10,610 bases of DNA from Streptomyces sp. NBC_01408 (GCF_026340255.1 NZ_JAPEPJ010000007.1:1-10610); one strand, 5' to 3'; positions 1 to 6,027 are shown, counted from the first letter of the stretch. The notes: generated from the letters alone by a model not told the origin. A program made the numbers and translations.

Positions 1-149
1 TTCCGGGCAGTCGGCCACGCCGACTCCAGCGCGAGAGCGACCGTGCGCCGGCCCACCGAGTACTTCAACGCCAGCGCGCGACCGGACAGACCCGCGTCCC
101 GTGCATCACGACGGATCGCGGCATACAACTCGACCTTGGAGCCGGGCAC
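1..149 (-). CDS. istA: IS21-family transposase IstA, N-terminal part (partial)
   Basis: The protein would be the DDE transposase (cointegrase) of an IS21 element. Only about 49 residues are visible because the gene runs off the left edge. It starts at a GTG (147-149) preceded by a strong ribosome-binding site, GAGGGGA, on the minus strand (155-161). The N-terminus reads VPGSKVELYAAIRRDAR, followed by GLSGRALALKYSVGRRTV and ALESAWP. This is the helix-turn-helix DNA-binding start typical of actinobacterial IstA proteins. The catalytic DDE core and the partner ATPase gene istB should lie to the left. Whether the element is intact cannot be judged here. Confidence 0.85.
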   Translation of the reverse strand, partial: MPGSKVELYAAIRRDARDAGLSGRALALKYSVGRRTVALALESAWPTAR

Positions 150-295
150 TGAAGTCCCCTCACGCTCGCTAGCACCCCGATGCTCCCACGACCAGCCCTC
201 CACTGGAGCCAAATCCCGTCAACACGAACTCCACCCACGCGAGGTGGAGTCAGAACTCACCTTCCGACTGGAGTCACTTGTCGTCTATAGAGCCA
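1..295 (-). mobile_element. IS21-family insertion sequence, one end only (cut by window edge)
   Basis: This is the terminal part of an IS21-like element whose istA gene runs leftward out of the window. The outer region shows spaced copies of a TGRCTCCA-type motif on the minus strand: TGACTCCAGTCGG (264-276), TGACTCCACCTCGCG (238-252) and TGGCTCCAGTGGAGG (197-211). IS21-family ends are known to carry multiple repeated transposase-binding sites. The exact outer end is not certain. It probably lies between about 275 and 296, because a further TGGCTC begins at 295 on the minus strand and the flanking gene loses its expected reading near there. The other end and any target duplication are outside the window. 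Confidence 0.7.
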
Positions 296-519
296 GTCCA
301 GTCATCCGGGGTCACGTACGTCTCCTCCGGACTCGCCGGACCGGACACGCTTGAGCTCGGGCTTGCCCCGCCCTTCGCCGGTGCTTGCGCCTGCGCATCT
401 GCGTCGGTGTCCTCGATGCCGCCGAGCATCGCGTAGGCCGTCAGGATCAGGGTGGCGGCCAGCGCAACGACGGCCGCCCACGTGCCCTTGGTGTTCCAGG
501 CCCCCCTGGCGCGCGACAT
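274..519 (-). CDS. Small membrane-anchored protein, 3' end probably cut by the IS21 element
   Basis: This 81-residue protein starts at ATG 517-519 with a good ribosome-binding site (GGAGAGG) five bases upstream. A hydrophobic segment at about residues 14-33 (WAAVVALAATLILTAYAMLG) follows a short basic N-terminus, which suggests one membrane anchor with the rest outside. After it comes a low-complexity Ala/Pro/Ser/Gly linker and then ETYVTPDDWTG. From memory, similar N-termini occur in longer Streptomyces proteins from conjugative or plasmid-like gene clusters, where the segment after PDDWT continues for many residues. Here the protein ends six codons later (GSIDDK, then TGA) within sequence that looks like the IS21 end. 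I infer a 3' truncation. The function is unknown. Confidence 0.65.
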   Translation of the reverse strand: MSRARGAWNTKGTWAAVVALAATLILTAYAMLGGIEDTDADAQAQAPAKGGASPSSSVSGPASPEETYVTPDDWTGSIDDK

Positions 520-540
520 GTCAGCCTCTCCGCGATGGCC

Positions 541-859
541 TTATGTGAACTGGGCGTGCCATTAATTAAACTGACCCTACGTGAGACGAATAATGGTCCG
601 GAGTCCAGCCCCGGGAATAGTGCCGAACGGAACGGAATGGCTGATTTCACCTTCCCCTTCTGACTGAATTCGGCTGCCCGCTGGCTGAGAACCATCCGTG
701 TCAGAACGCACGCCATACCATCACGAGCCTGAGGGCCCTGGGCGGCAGGCTATTCGGGCGGCCTCAGAGTGCCACCCTCTCCAGCGTGTGCCGTCCACCT
801 GCGGGCCTGGCACCCCGAGGCGCAGCACCTCCGAAGTCACCGGCATGCCAGTGGCGGCG
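541..859. other. Gene-poor spacer with an AT-rich patch
   Basis: I see no convincing gene here. Positions about 548-600 are unusually AT-rich for this DNA (ATTAATTAAACTG and GACGAATAATGG). They lie just upstream of the minus-strand membrane-protein start at 519, so they may hold its promoter, but no clear -35/-10 pair can be named. At 728-770 an imperfect inverted repeat (CTGAGG ... CCTCAG) could form a stem. It has no T-run and no clear partner gene. Open frames across this spacer have the composition of non-coding GC-rich DNA. Confidence 0.4.
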
Positions 860-1525
860 TCACCTGTTCGCGTAGTCCTCCACGTAGGTGGCGATCAGCT
901 GGAGCAAGGCGTCTGCCCGGTGCCGGTCCTCGCGCTGAGCGCGCAGTGCTGTGTCAGCGGCCCGGAGGCGGGCGAGGGCGGCCGGTTCACCGTCGGCCAC
1001 ATCCTCCACCACGGGAGTGGTGACCAGGTCCAGGCACTCGGTGAGCAGCCGCCGGGTGGCGGGGGCCGGTGTGCTGGGGTCGGGGTCGGTGTACCCGGTG
1101 GTCAGATAGCGAGCGGGATCGGAGAGGCTCCTGCCGACGACGGCGCCGTGCTGGACGAGGAGCGCTACATCGGGGGCGATGCCAATGCGGGCTTCCAGAG
1201 GTTCGTCCAGGACTTCGAGGTCGCGCAGACAGGTCAGCACGGCGTCCCCGGGGGTGCGGCACAGCACCGTGCACCTCTCATGCCGGAAATCCCGGGCCTC
1301 GTCGGTACGGAGCCCGCCCGGGCGTACAGCAGGAGTGAGGGGAAGGCGGGCGACTTCCTCGGCGGAGGCGGACTCCTCCGGGCGGTGGAGTCGTGCCCCG
1401 ACCAGCTCTCGGCTGCCGTTGTCGAACCGGAGGATCTCAGGGGCGTCCCACAGCCGGTCCTGGCGCCGGACGGATTCCGCCGGATTGCGACGGGCGTTCG
1501 CGGGGAAGGGCCGAAGAGGTCCTGA
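860..1525 (-). CDS. Hypothetical protein, start codon uncertain
   Basis: The C-terminal 200 or so codons look genuinely coding, with GC-rich third positions and a balanced composition. Segments include LWDAPEILRFDNGSRELVGA, APDVALLVQHGAVVG and a helical, charged C-terminus RAADTALRAQREDRHRADAL. I do not recognise the family. The frame stays open well upstream, but no in-frame ATG, GTG or TTG lies between GTG 1267 and GTG 1597 on the minus strand. The second of these would overlap the divergent flavoprotein-like gene by 48 bp, and the first would discard a plausible stretch of protein. The boundary given is where protein-like sequence appears to begin, not a proven start. The gene may have lost its 5' end or use a rare start such as CTG (1453 or 1405). 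Confidence 0.5.
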   Translation of the reverse strand, partial: SGPLRPFPANARRNPAESVRRQDRLWDAPEILRFDNGSRELVGARLHRPEESASAEEVARLPLTPAVRPGGLRTDEARDFRHERCTVLCRTPGDAVLTCLRDLEVLDEPLEARIGIAPDVALLVQHGAVVGRSLSDPARYLTTGYTDPDPSTPAPATRRLLTECLDLVTTPVVEDVADGEPAALARLRAADTALRAQREDRHRADALLQLIATYVEDYANR

Positions 1526-1549
1526 CCCGCCGACGAAAGTGGAGATGCC

Positions 1550-1978
1550 GTGCCCCTGTCGACCGCGGAGCGCGAGGCCTTCCTCGCTGAACCGCACATC
1601 GGATCGCTGGCCGTCGCCCGCCCCGAGAAGGACCGGGCGCCGCTCGTCGTGCCGGTCTGGTACGGCTACCGGCCCGGGGGCGAGCCATGGGTGCTGATCT
1701 TCGCTGATTCCGTCAAGGCCCGGCTGATGGCCGACACGGGCCGATTCTCCCTGCTGGCCGAACGTGTCACCCCGACCGTCCGCTATGTCTCCGTCGAGGG
1801 CCCGATCGTCTCCACCGAGGCCACCACGGACGACGAACACCGGACGATGGTGGAGCGCTACCTGCCCCCGGAGTCCGCCGCGGTATACCTGGAACGCGCG
1901 GCGAACGAAGTCGGCCGTCAGATCACTGTCCGAATGCGCCCCGAACACTGGTTCTCCGCTGACCTGGGCGCCGTCTGA
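1550..1978 (+). CDS. PNPOx-like split-barrel flavoprotein family protein
   Basis: This 142-residue protein belongs to the pyridoxamine 5'-phosphate oxidase-like (FMN- or F420-binding split beta-barrel) superfamily. The evidence is its length and the strand order: LSTAEREAFLAEPHIGSLAV at the N-terminus, APLVVPVWYGY (the second barrel strand facing the flavin), then WVLIFADSVKARLMADTGRF and VRYVSVEGPIV. The C-terminal helix and strand end in ITVRMRPEHWFSADLG. Members are usually cytoplasmic oxidoreductases or cofactor/haem-binding proteins; the substrate cannot be told from sequence. The start is GTG 1550, in frame, with GTGGAG about five bases upstream. It diverges from the hypothetical gene on its left. 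The gene looks intact and is followed by a GC-rich stretch with no obvious operon partner. Confidence 0.88.
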   Translation: MPLSTAEREAFLAEPHIGSLAVARPEKDRAPLVVPVWYGYRPGGEPWVLIFADSVKARLMADTGRFSLLAERVTPTVRYVSVEGPIVSTEATTDDEHRTMVERYLPPESAAVYLERAANEVGRQITVRMRPEHWFSADLGAV

Positions 1979-2108
1979 GCCCGGGGGCCCCGCGACAGTG
2001 ATCCTGCCGCGCCGCTCAGCGAAGATGGTGCGGCCCACCCCTACCAGCGGGGAGCGGTACGTTCAGCACACGAGGAGTGCCGCGCGGATGCGCGCTTCCG
2101 GCCCCGGC

Positions 2109-2651
2109 TCAAGTCCCGGCCACCGTCCTGTTCCTGGCACAAGCCCATGATCGCCGATGTCGCCCCCGGGTCGCCGGCATATCGCTTACGACGGTCTCGC
2201 ACACCCTCAACGGGCTCGGCGAGGTCGATCCGCGGACCCGGCCGATCGTCACGCTGGCCTTCTCGTACGCCGTGTGGTGGTCGTCGCCGGACTCCTCATC
2301 CGGCGTCCACACCAGTTCCATTTTCCACTCCTGCCGCGGCGGGAGCGCAGCGATCCTCCTCTCCAGGGAGGACTGTCCGCCCGGCTCGTCGGCATAGTCG
2401 GCGTAGAAAGCAGCCGAGTCGGACAGGTACGCCTTGATGTCGGTGCCCAAGGAGCAGCGGCCGGTCCAGCCAGGTTTCTTCAGCGCCTCCACGGCCAGCT
2501 TTTCCGTCGGAGCGAGCCACGGCATCACGCCTTCGAGCGATGCCGTCGCTTCCTCCTTGTCGAACCCCATCCACGTGAGCGCCAGCCTCTAGCCGTCGAC
2601 GCCCTGCTGAGGGAGGAAGCGTGAGGTTTCCATCAGGACGGGCAATGCCAT
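2109..2651 (-). pseudogene. Hypothetical protein gene with in-frame TAG and altered 3' end
   Basis: Reading from ATG 2651 gives MALPVLMETSRFLPQQGVDG, an in-frame TAG (2589-2591), then RLALTWMGFDKEEATASLEG and a continuous 160-residue reading. Sequence on both sides of the stop looks like one protein, so TAG is probably a nonsense mutation. A shorter gene could begin at ATG 2570, but it has no good ribosome-binding site. The body (LAPTEKLAVEALKKPGWTG, SSLERRIAALPPRQEWKMEL) looks real but I do not recognise a family. From about 2250 leftward the frame runs antisense through the LacI remnant, so the last 45 or so residues are probably not native. The start lies seven bases after the stop of the preceding decayed gene, which suggests a former operon. 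Confidence 0.55.
2147..2255 (+). pseudogene. LacI-family regulator, helix-turn-helix remnant with frameshift
   Basis: The reading MIADVA (2147-2164) continues, after a one-base shift, as RVAGISLTTVSHTLNGLG and EVDPRTR. This is the classic LacI N-terminal pattern: IADVA, then AGxSxxTVSxxLNG, then VxPxTR. It covers the helix-turn-helix and hinge start that bind operator DNA. Near 2163-2170 the two halves are in different frames, as if one base had been lost at the expected GCC-CGC-CGG codons. After about 2245 the match stops and the sequence becomes the antisense of the decayed hypothetical gene. There is no effector-binding domain, so this is a non-functional stump. Confidence 0.7.
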
Positions 2652-2658
2652 CCGCGGG

Positions 2659-2930
2659 TCACGCCTCCATGGCGGGTACCGGGCGACTCTGCGGCAGCGG
2701 TGGCTGGCCTTCTTCGTCGAGCGCCGTCATCAGCCGCTCCAGTTCCCCAGCAGGAGTCGGGTCAGACCGGTCAGGTGGTCATCGTGCAGGGCCAGGTCCT
2801 GGCGCTCACCCACCATGACCTCCAGGGCTATGTCGGGGCCGAGAGGCCGGGCATCGAAGCTGATGCCGCTCTTCGCCCGCTCACCCGGGCGCTCCAAAAT
2901 GCGCGCTCGCCAAGGGAGGCGCCTTCCCAT
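2659..2930 (-). pseudogene. Hypothetical protein gene, frameshifted near its 3' end
   Basis: The open reading on the minus strand includes SFDARPLGPDIALEVMVGER and HDDHLTGLTRLLLG, then ends at once as NWSG and a stop (2730). If one G is restored in the G-run at about 2747-2750, the frame continues as ELERLMTALDEEGQ and ends at TGA 2659-2661. That stop is seven bases before the ATG of the next decayed gene. Such spacing is typical of translationally coupled genes, and it supports the frameshift reading. The true start is unclear: the frame begins near 2930, but residues before about 2880 look random. The protein family is not recognised. A sequencing error in the G-run is possible. Confidence 0.45.
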
Positions 2931-3055
2931 CGCTGGCGAAGCTGGAGCTGGCGACTGCGGCCCCGGCTGGCGGAAAGCACTCGGAGCGTCCGTGTGCCGG
3001 GTTGCGTGTGGGCGGGCCGATGTACCGGTGCGGAACCTCGCCGGTCCCCCAGTTC

Positions 3056-3271
3056 AGCGAGCGGAAGGTCCTTCAGCCTGCGCTCGTACCGATCGTGGAC
3101 TCGGTCTGAGAAGCGGCCGCAGTCCGGAATGGCAGAGCCGGCCGCGCGGCCTCTCGCCACCACCTCGACCACGCCGAACGCGGCCGTGACCGCCTCGACA
3201 TCCACATCGTCGATCCCGGCGAACACCAGCGAGTCCCAGAACGGTGCATCAGTCTCCATGACCAGCACCAT
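3056..3271 (-). pseudogene. ISL3-family transposase, N-terminal fragment
   Basis: From ATG 3271 (or ATG 3259) the minus strand reads WDSLVFAGIDDVDVEAV, then VVEVVARGRAAGSAIPDCGR, FSDRVHDRYERRLKDLPLAE. This is the N-terminal zinc-binding region of ISL3-family transposases, which normally has CPxCG or CPDCG after ARGRAAG. Here the first cysteine position reads AIPDCG, so part of the metal-binding pair is already lost. The similarity ends after about 70 of the roughly 400-500 residues expected, near 3056, and the helix-turn-helix and DDE core are missing. What follows to the left (2931-3055) is not recognisable. It is therefore an old IS scar. Confidence 0.7.
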
Positions 3272-3321
3272 CACCGTCCACAACCGACAGCAGCAGCGGC
3301 CAGCAGATACCTGAGGGAGCG

Positions 3322-3638
3322 TCAATTCGGATCGTTGGACGACAAGGCGTACGCGGTCTTACCCGAACCCGTCTCCTCGCAATCGAACATCAGGGTAACG
3401 CTCCGCGACGACTCCCCAAGATCTGTGCCAGAACCAATTCTCGTGAACATCGGCGGGCACGTGGATCACCGACTGGCTCGCAGACCGCTGAACAAACGCC
3501 GCCCGTTGAAGTGAACGAAGCCACCCCTCTGAGCGCCTATCAGGTTGTCTCGCGACGGAGCTGCTGCGAGAACCTGTGCGGCGCTCAGAGAGCGCATACA
3601 ACCGCTAAAACGGGGCTACTGCGGGCTGCCCGTGTGCT
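3322..3638. other. Spacer without a convincing gene
   Basis: No gene can be supported here. On the minus strand a 42-codon frame from ATG 3450 to TGA 3322 ends with FDCEETGSGKTAYALSSNDP, and an overlapping frame ending at 3359 contains VHENWFWHRSWGVVAERYPD. Both have some protein-like character, but neither has a ribosome-binding site or a recognised domain. They could be remnants of a displaced gene. GC content is lower here than in neighbouring genes, which is usual for intergenic or decayed DNA. Confidence 0.3.
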
Positions 3639-3896
3639 TCAGAAACGCGACAGCCGGTTGAAGGACGGAAGGAGCATACTCAGCACCTTCTCAGCCCGCG
3701 CCCCCCGCTTCGGGTCCGGATGCAGCACAGCGAAGAGCGCACAAAAAGTGACCAGTCCCAGAGGGACGAGGACGACAGAGCCAATAAGCCAAGTAGGCAC
3801 GGACAACCCCAACGAAGTCGGTGGTGTCCCGCCGCCTACGTCTCGCCGACCCGAATCCGGCTTCGTAGTGCTGGGAATGAACGGCTCCAGAGTCAT
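3639..3896 (-). CDS. Small membrane protein of unknown function
   Basis: This 85-residue protein has a polar, Gly/Pro-rich N-terminus, one strong hydrophobic segment at about residues 33-59 (VPTWLIGSVVLVPLGLVTFC and ALFAVL), and a basic C-terminus (HPDPKRGARAEK, then LLPSFNRLSRF). The charge pattern suggests the basic tail stays in the cytoplasm, next to the membrane. I do not recognise a family. Similar small one-helix proteins are common in Streptomyces accessory and plasmid regions. The start ATG 3896 is the only good candidate in frame, but the upstream AAAGCCG is a weak ribosome-binding site. No operon partner is evident on either side. Confidence 0.6.
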   Translation of the reverse strand: MTLEPFIPSTTKPDSGRRDVGGGTPPTSLGLSVPTWLIGSVVLVPLGLVTFCALFAVLHPDPKRGARAEKVLSMLLPSFNRLSRF

Positions 3897-4153
3897 GATC
3901 GGCTTTGATTGGAATCGCTAGGGCTCGGGTCCGGCCGGCCCAGTGTGCGCGCCAGCCACCATTCTACGTCCATGGCCGATCCTCAAGGGGCCACTTGATG
4001 AACCACTGTTGCCGAGGCTTCCCCCCTGCCGCCGCAGAACGTACCCGCCCTCGGCAGCCAGGGAGGCGAGGAGCGCTACCCGACAGACCGGCCCGGCAAG
4101 GGCGGGTTTCGCCGCGCGGGCCCAAAACGTCACCGGAGGGGCCAGTTGTCCAG

Positions 4154-4242
4154 TGTCATCCAACCCAGTCGTCGTCTCATCGACGGCAGGCGACTGGCCT
4201 TTTGTCTCAACCAACGCAGTCGTCGCAGGTCAGCGGTTCGAT
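4154..4242 (+). repeat. 89-bp repeat unit, left inverted copy
   Basis: This unit matches the reverse complement of 4497-4585 without gaps at 81 of 89 positions by hand count. It contains CCCAGTCGTCGTCTCATCGA, then GGCAGGCGACTGG, then CCAACGCAGTCGTCGCAGGT and CAGCGG. Inside it, CCAGTCG and CGACTGG can pair around a 19-base gap, so each unit can form its own hairpin as well as pairing with the other unit. Confidence 0.9.
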
Positions 4243-4410
4243 TTGATGACACCACCTCCGATCCCTCTCGATCATCCTCGACCATCCACAGATACGGGTG
4301 GATTTCCTGCTGAATCGGACAAGGTGGCGTCGGCTGCTGAAGCGCTGCTGGCCGTAGGACGTGAGACCCATACGGGCCGTGATCAACTGTCGGTTGCAAG
4401 TCGGCGATGA

Positions 4411-4447
4411 CAAAGCCCTGGCTTTGCGGCGACTGGATTGGGTGACA
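4411..4447 (+). repeat. Hairpin followed by a solo repeat motif inside the spacer
   Basis: CAAAGCC (4411-4417) and GGCTTTG (4420-4426) form a perfect short palindrome. It is followed directly by CGGCGACTGGATTGGGTGAC (4427-4446), a variant of the motif at the outer edge of the 89-bp units. The orientation matches the right copy. So a third, partial copy sits in the spacer between the two inverted units. Confidence 0.7.
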
Positions 4448-4496
4448 CAGCCTGTTCCTGGAAGTGCCAGCTCCGCCGCGCCGATCGGCGATAGAC

Positions 4497-4585
4497 GTCG
4501 AGCCGCTGACCTGCGACGACTGCGTTGGATGAGACGAGACGCCAGTCGCCTGCCTTCGATGAGACGACGACTGGGTTCGATGACA
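4497..4585 (-). repeat. 89-bp repeat unit, right inverted copy
   Basis: This is the partner of 4154-4242 in opposite orientation, separated by a 254-bp spacer. On the plus strand it reads CCGCTGACCTGCGACGACTG, then CGTTGGATGAGACGAGACGC, then CAGTCGCCTGCC and ACGACGACTGGGTTCGATGA. The eight differences from the left copy are mostly at scattered single positions, which suggests that the two copies have diverged or are under pairing constraint. No target-site duplication is evident around the pair. Confidence 0.9.
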
Positions 4586-4628
4586 ACGGACAGCCAGTGA
4601 CGCGGGGAGAGAGGAGGTAGATGACCGC

Positions 4629-4703
4629 TGTCATCCAATCGAGGCCTTTGACAGCGAACCCAGTCGTTTCGGCTTTCTTGCCAGCGAACCTAGTCGTACG
4701 AGG
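4629..4703 (+). repeat. Degenerate repeat copies, including two tandem 16-mers
   Basis: TGTCATCCAATCGAGG (4629-4644) resembles the start of the 89-bp unit. CAGCGAACCCAGTCGT (4652-4667) recurs with one difference as CAGCGAACCTAGTCGT (4682-4697), exactly 30 bp later. These are in the same orientation as the left 89-bp copy and end just before the stop codon of the acetyltransferase gene. Confidence 0.7.
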
Positions 4704-4720
4704 TGACGCGCTGGGGGAGC

Positions 4721-5269
4721 TCAACCAGACGGCGTGACCGGAGACCACATGCCGAACCACTGCTCGGCGCCCCACTCCTCGAACCGTTGCACCTCGGTGA
4801 ACCCCAGCTTCGCCGCGAGGCGCATCGAGCGGTCGTTGGCAGTCTGGGTGCAGAGCACCACCGGCTCGCCGGGAAGCGCGTCGGCGAACCAGCCGAGCGC
4901 CGCCGCGCACGCCTCGGCGGCATACCCGCATCCCCACGCCTCCGGCAGGAACATATAGCCGAGCTCGGCCTCCCCGGCGTCCGGACGGACATGCCCCGGA
5001 TGCTCCGCGTCGCGCCGATCGAGCGTGATCGTGCCGATCATCGCTCCGTCGAGATCGATCACGAAAAGGCCAGAGCGCCGACCGGGCAGTTCAGGCACCG
5101 CGCGTTCGAGCTCGTCACGGGGTCGAGGGCCACCGAGGTAGGTGTGCACCTCCGGCGAGGCGAACAGTTCGATGAACGCCGCACGGTCCCGGGCATCGGA
5201 CTCGCGAAGCAGGAGCCGTTCGGTCCTTATCGGGGCAGGTGGCCAGGCGACGGGTCCGAGCTCAGTCAT
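4721..5269 (-). CDS. GNAT-family N-acetyltransferase, RimJ/RimL type
   Basis: This 182-residue protein would move an acetyl group from acetyl-CoA to an amine, either a protein N-terminus or a small molecule. It has the RimJ/RimL-like layout: RTERLLLRESDARDRAAF near the N-terminus, HTYLGGPRP, FVIDLDGAMIGTITLD, then motif A as AELGYMFLPEAWGCGYAAEA with the acetyl-CoA loop at WGCGYA. Motif B is NDRSMRLAAKLGF, followed by the last strands. The chosen start, ATG 5269 (MTELGPVAW), matches the usual start of the domain; the frame extends to 5350, but those residues look random. There is no strong ribosome-binding site. The gene stands alone, with repeat-family sequence on both sides. The substrate is unknown. 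Confidence 0.88.
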   Translation of the reverse strand: MTELGPVAWPPAPIRTERLLLRESDARDRAAFIELFASPEVHTYLGGPRPRDELERAVPELPGRRSGLFVIDLDGAMIGTITLDRRDAEHPGHVRPDAGEAELGYMFLPEAWGCGYAAEACAAALGWFADALPGEPVVLCTQTANDRSMRLAAKLGFTEVQRFEEWGAEQWFGMWSPVTPSG

Positions 5270-5337
5270 GGCGGGCAACCTATCGCACACCCGTGAGCAT
5301 GATCCGAAAGGCCCAGGCCAGAGATCTGATCGAGCCC

Positions 5338-5368
5338 TGTCATTCAACATAGTCGCCGCAGGTCAGCG
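5338..5368 (+). repeat. Partial copy of the 89-bp repeat family upstream of the acetyltransferase
   Basis: TGTCATTCAACATAGTCGCC followed by GCAGGTCAGCG resembles the last third of the 89-bp unit (CCAACGCAGTCGTCGCAGGT, CAGCG), in the same orientation as the left copy. With the copies at 4629-4703 it brackets the acetyltransferase gene. A small perfect hairpin, ACTGTC-AAAG-GACAGT, lies just beyond at about 5389-5404. Confidence 0.6.
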
Positions 5369-5458
5369 CCCACCTATCGACTAACTTCACTGTCAAAGGA
5401 CAGTAGAGCGCGCGGGTTATCTGGCAAGACTGTTCAGCAGACTGGCACCGCGGGGAGC

Positions 5459-5476
5459 CAGGGGCTCAGGCCCCTG
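5459..5476 (-). terminator. Hairpin just past the DUF1918 gene
   Basis: CAGGGGC (5459-5465), a TCAG loop and GCCCCTG (5470-5476) form a perfect 7-bp GC-rich stem. It lies ten bases past the stop codon of the minus-strand DUF1918 gene. There is no T-run, but actinobacterial terminators often lack one. Confidence 0.6.
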
Positions 5477-5485
5477 TGCGTCGAC

Positions 5486-5680
5486 TCAGGCGTCTTCCGT
5501 CAGGTGACGGACGACTGTGTCAGGACCAGGCGACATGAGCGTTTCGTGCCCGTCCTCGAACCGCACCCTGTAGGGCGGCGTACCGTCCGGGCCCAGCACC
5601 TCAACCACCTCTGCCGATCGGTCATGCTGACCGACCGTGCGGCCGTGAACCAAAAGGCGGTCGCCCACACTTGCTCGCAT
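5486..5680 (-). CDS. DUF1918 domain-containing small protein
   Basis: This 64-residue protein is a single DUF1918 domain, a small beta-rich (SH3-like) fold common in actinobacteria; its function is not known. It reads MRASVGDRLLVHGRTVGQHD, then AEVVEVLGPDGTPPYRVRFE and DGHETLMSPGPDTVVRH. The VGDRLLVHG start, the DGxPPYxVRFxDGHE core and the SPGPD turn are the family hallmarks. ATG 5680 is chosen because the domain begins there and AGAGGAG lies about nine bases upstream; an in-frame upstream ATG at 5761 would add 27 unrelated residues. A terminator-like hairpin follows directly, so it is probably transcribed alone. Confidence 0.9.
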   Translation of the reverse strand: MRASVGDRLLVHGRTVGQHDRSAEVVEVLGPDGTPPYRVRFEDGHETLMSPGPDTVVRHLTEDA

Positions 5681-5688
5681 ATCGGCTG

Positions 5689-6027
5689 GCTCCTCTCTGG
5701 GCGGGACAGGGAAGCCCAGCGCCTCCTTCGGCCGCTGAGCAGTGCTGCACGCCCAAGCCAATCAGATAGCGACCGGAGTATCACTGTCCGCCACGGAAGC
5801 GGATCGCGATCTGGACCTGTGCCACCGAAAGTCAGCCCAGGCGGCGGGTGAGCCGGACGAGCACCGTCAGTGGCCACCCGAGCCACGCCCCGGCGTCAGC
5901 CACGCCTCCCGTTTGAAAGCGGGCACGGTCCCGCGGTCGCCAGCGGTGGTCAGGCGCCCGGCGGGGCACCGCAGGCCCGCAAGGGCTGAGGAGCTACCGA
6001 CCCGATGCCCCCAGCGCCGGCCCCGGG
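5689..6027. other. Spacer upstream of the DUF1918 gene
   Basis: I see no supported gene between the DUF1918 start and the fragment ending at 6028. The part nearest to 5680 holds the ribosome-binding site of the DUF1918 gene. Its promoter presumably lies here too, but no clear motif stands out. Open frames on both strands are Pro/Arg/Gly-rich, as expected from random GC-rich DNA. Confidence 0.4.

Larger units (their letters stand above)
3897..4720. other. Repeat-rich region without a recognised gene
   Basis: About 820 bp separate the small membrane protein from the acetyltransferase. The first part (3897-4150) has open frames on both strands with no recognisable domain. From 4154 to 4703 the sequence is dominated by copies of a motif close to CGACTGGGTTGGATGAC in both orientations, listed separately. 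Frames through the repeats give similar Arg/Leu-rich peptides on opposite strands (DLRRLRWMRRDASRLPSMRR and close variants). This results from the repeat itself and I do not count it as a gene. Confidence 0.5.

Noticed and set aside
698..1525. Long plus-strand open frame of 275 codons
   Set aside because: It is antisense to the minus-strand gene, rich in Gly/Val/Glu with no recognisable domain, as expected for a shadow in GC-rich DNA.
1601..2038. N-terminal extension of the minus-strand gene to ATG 2038
   Set aside because: It is fully antisense to the PNPOx-like gene and shows no protein character of its own.
3918..4214. Minus-strand 98-codon frame
   Set aside because: It has no recognisable domain, runs through the repeat unit, and has composition like random GC-rich sequence.
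4361..4600. Arg/Leu-rich small proteins through the repeats
   Set aside because: The same peptide appears on opposite strands because the DNA repeat is inverted; there is no ribosome-binding site or known domain.
4154..4703. Repeats read as a CRISPR array
   Set aside because: Copies are inverted, diverged, irregularly spaced and of unequal length, without uniform spacers.
5270..5350. Longer start for the acetyltransferase
   Set aside because: The extra 27 residues are not part of the GNAT fold and overlap the repeat copy; ATG 5269 fits family starts.
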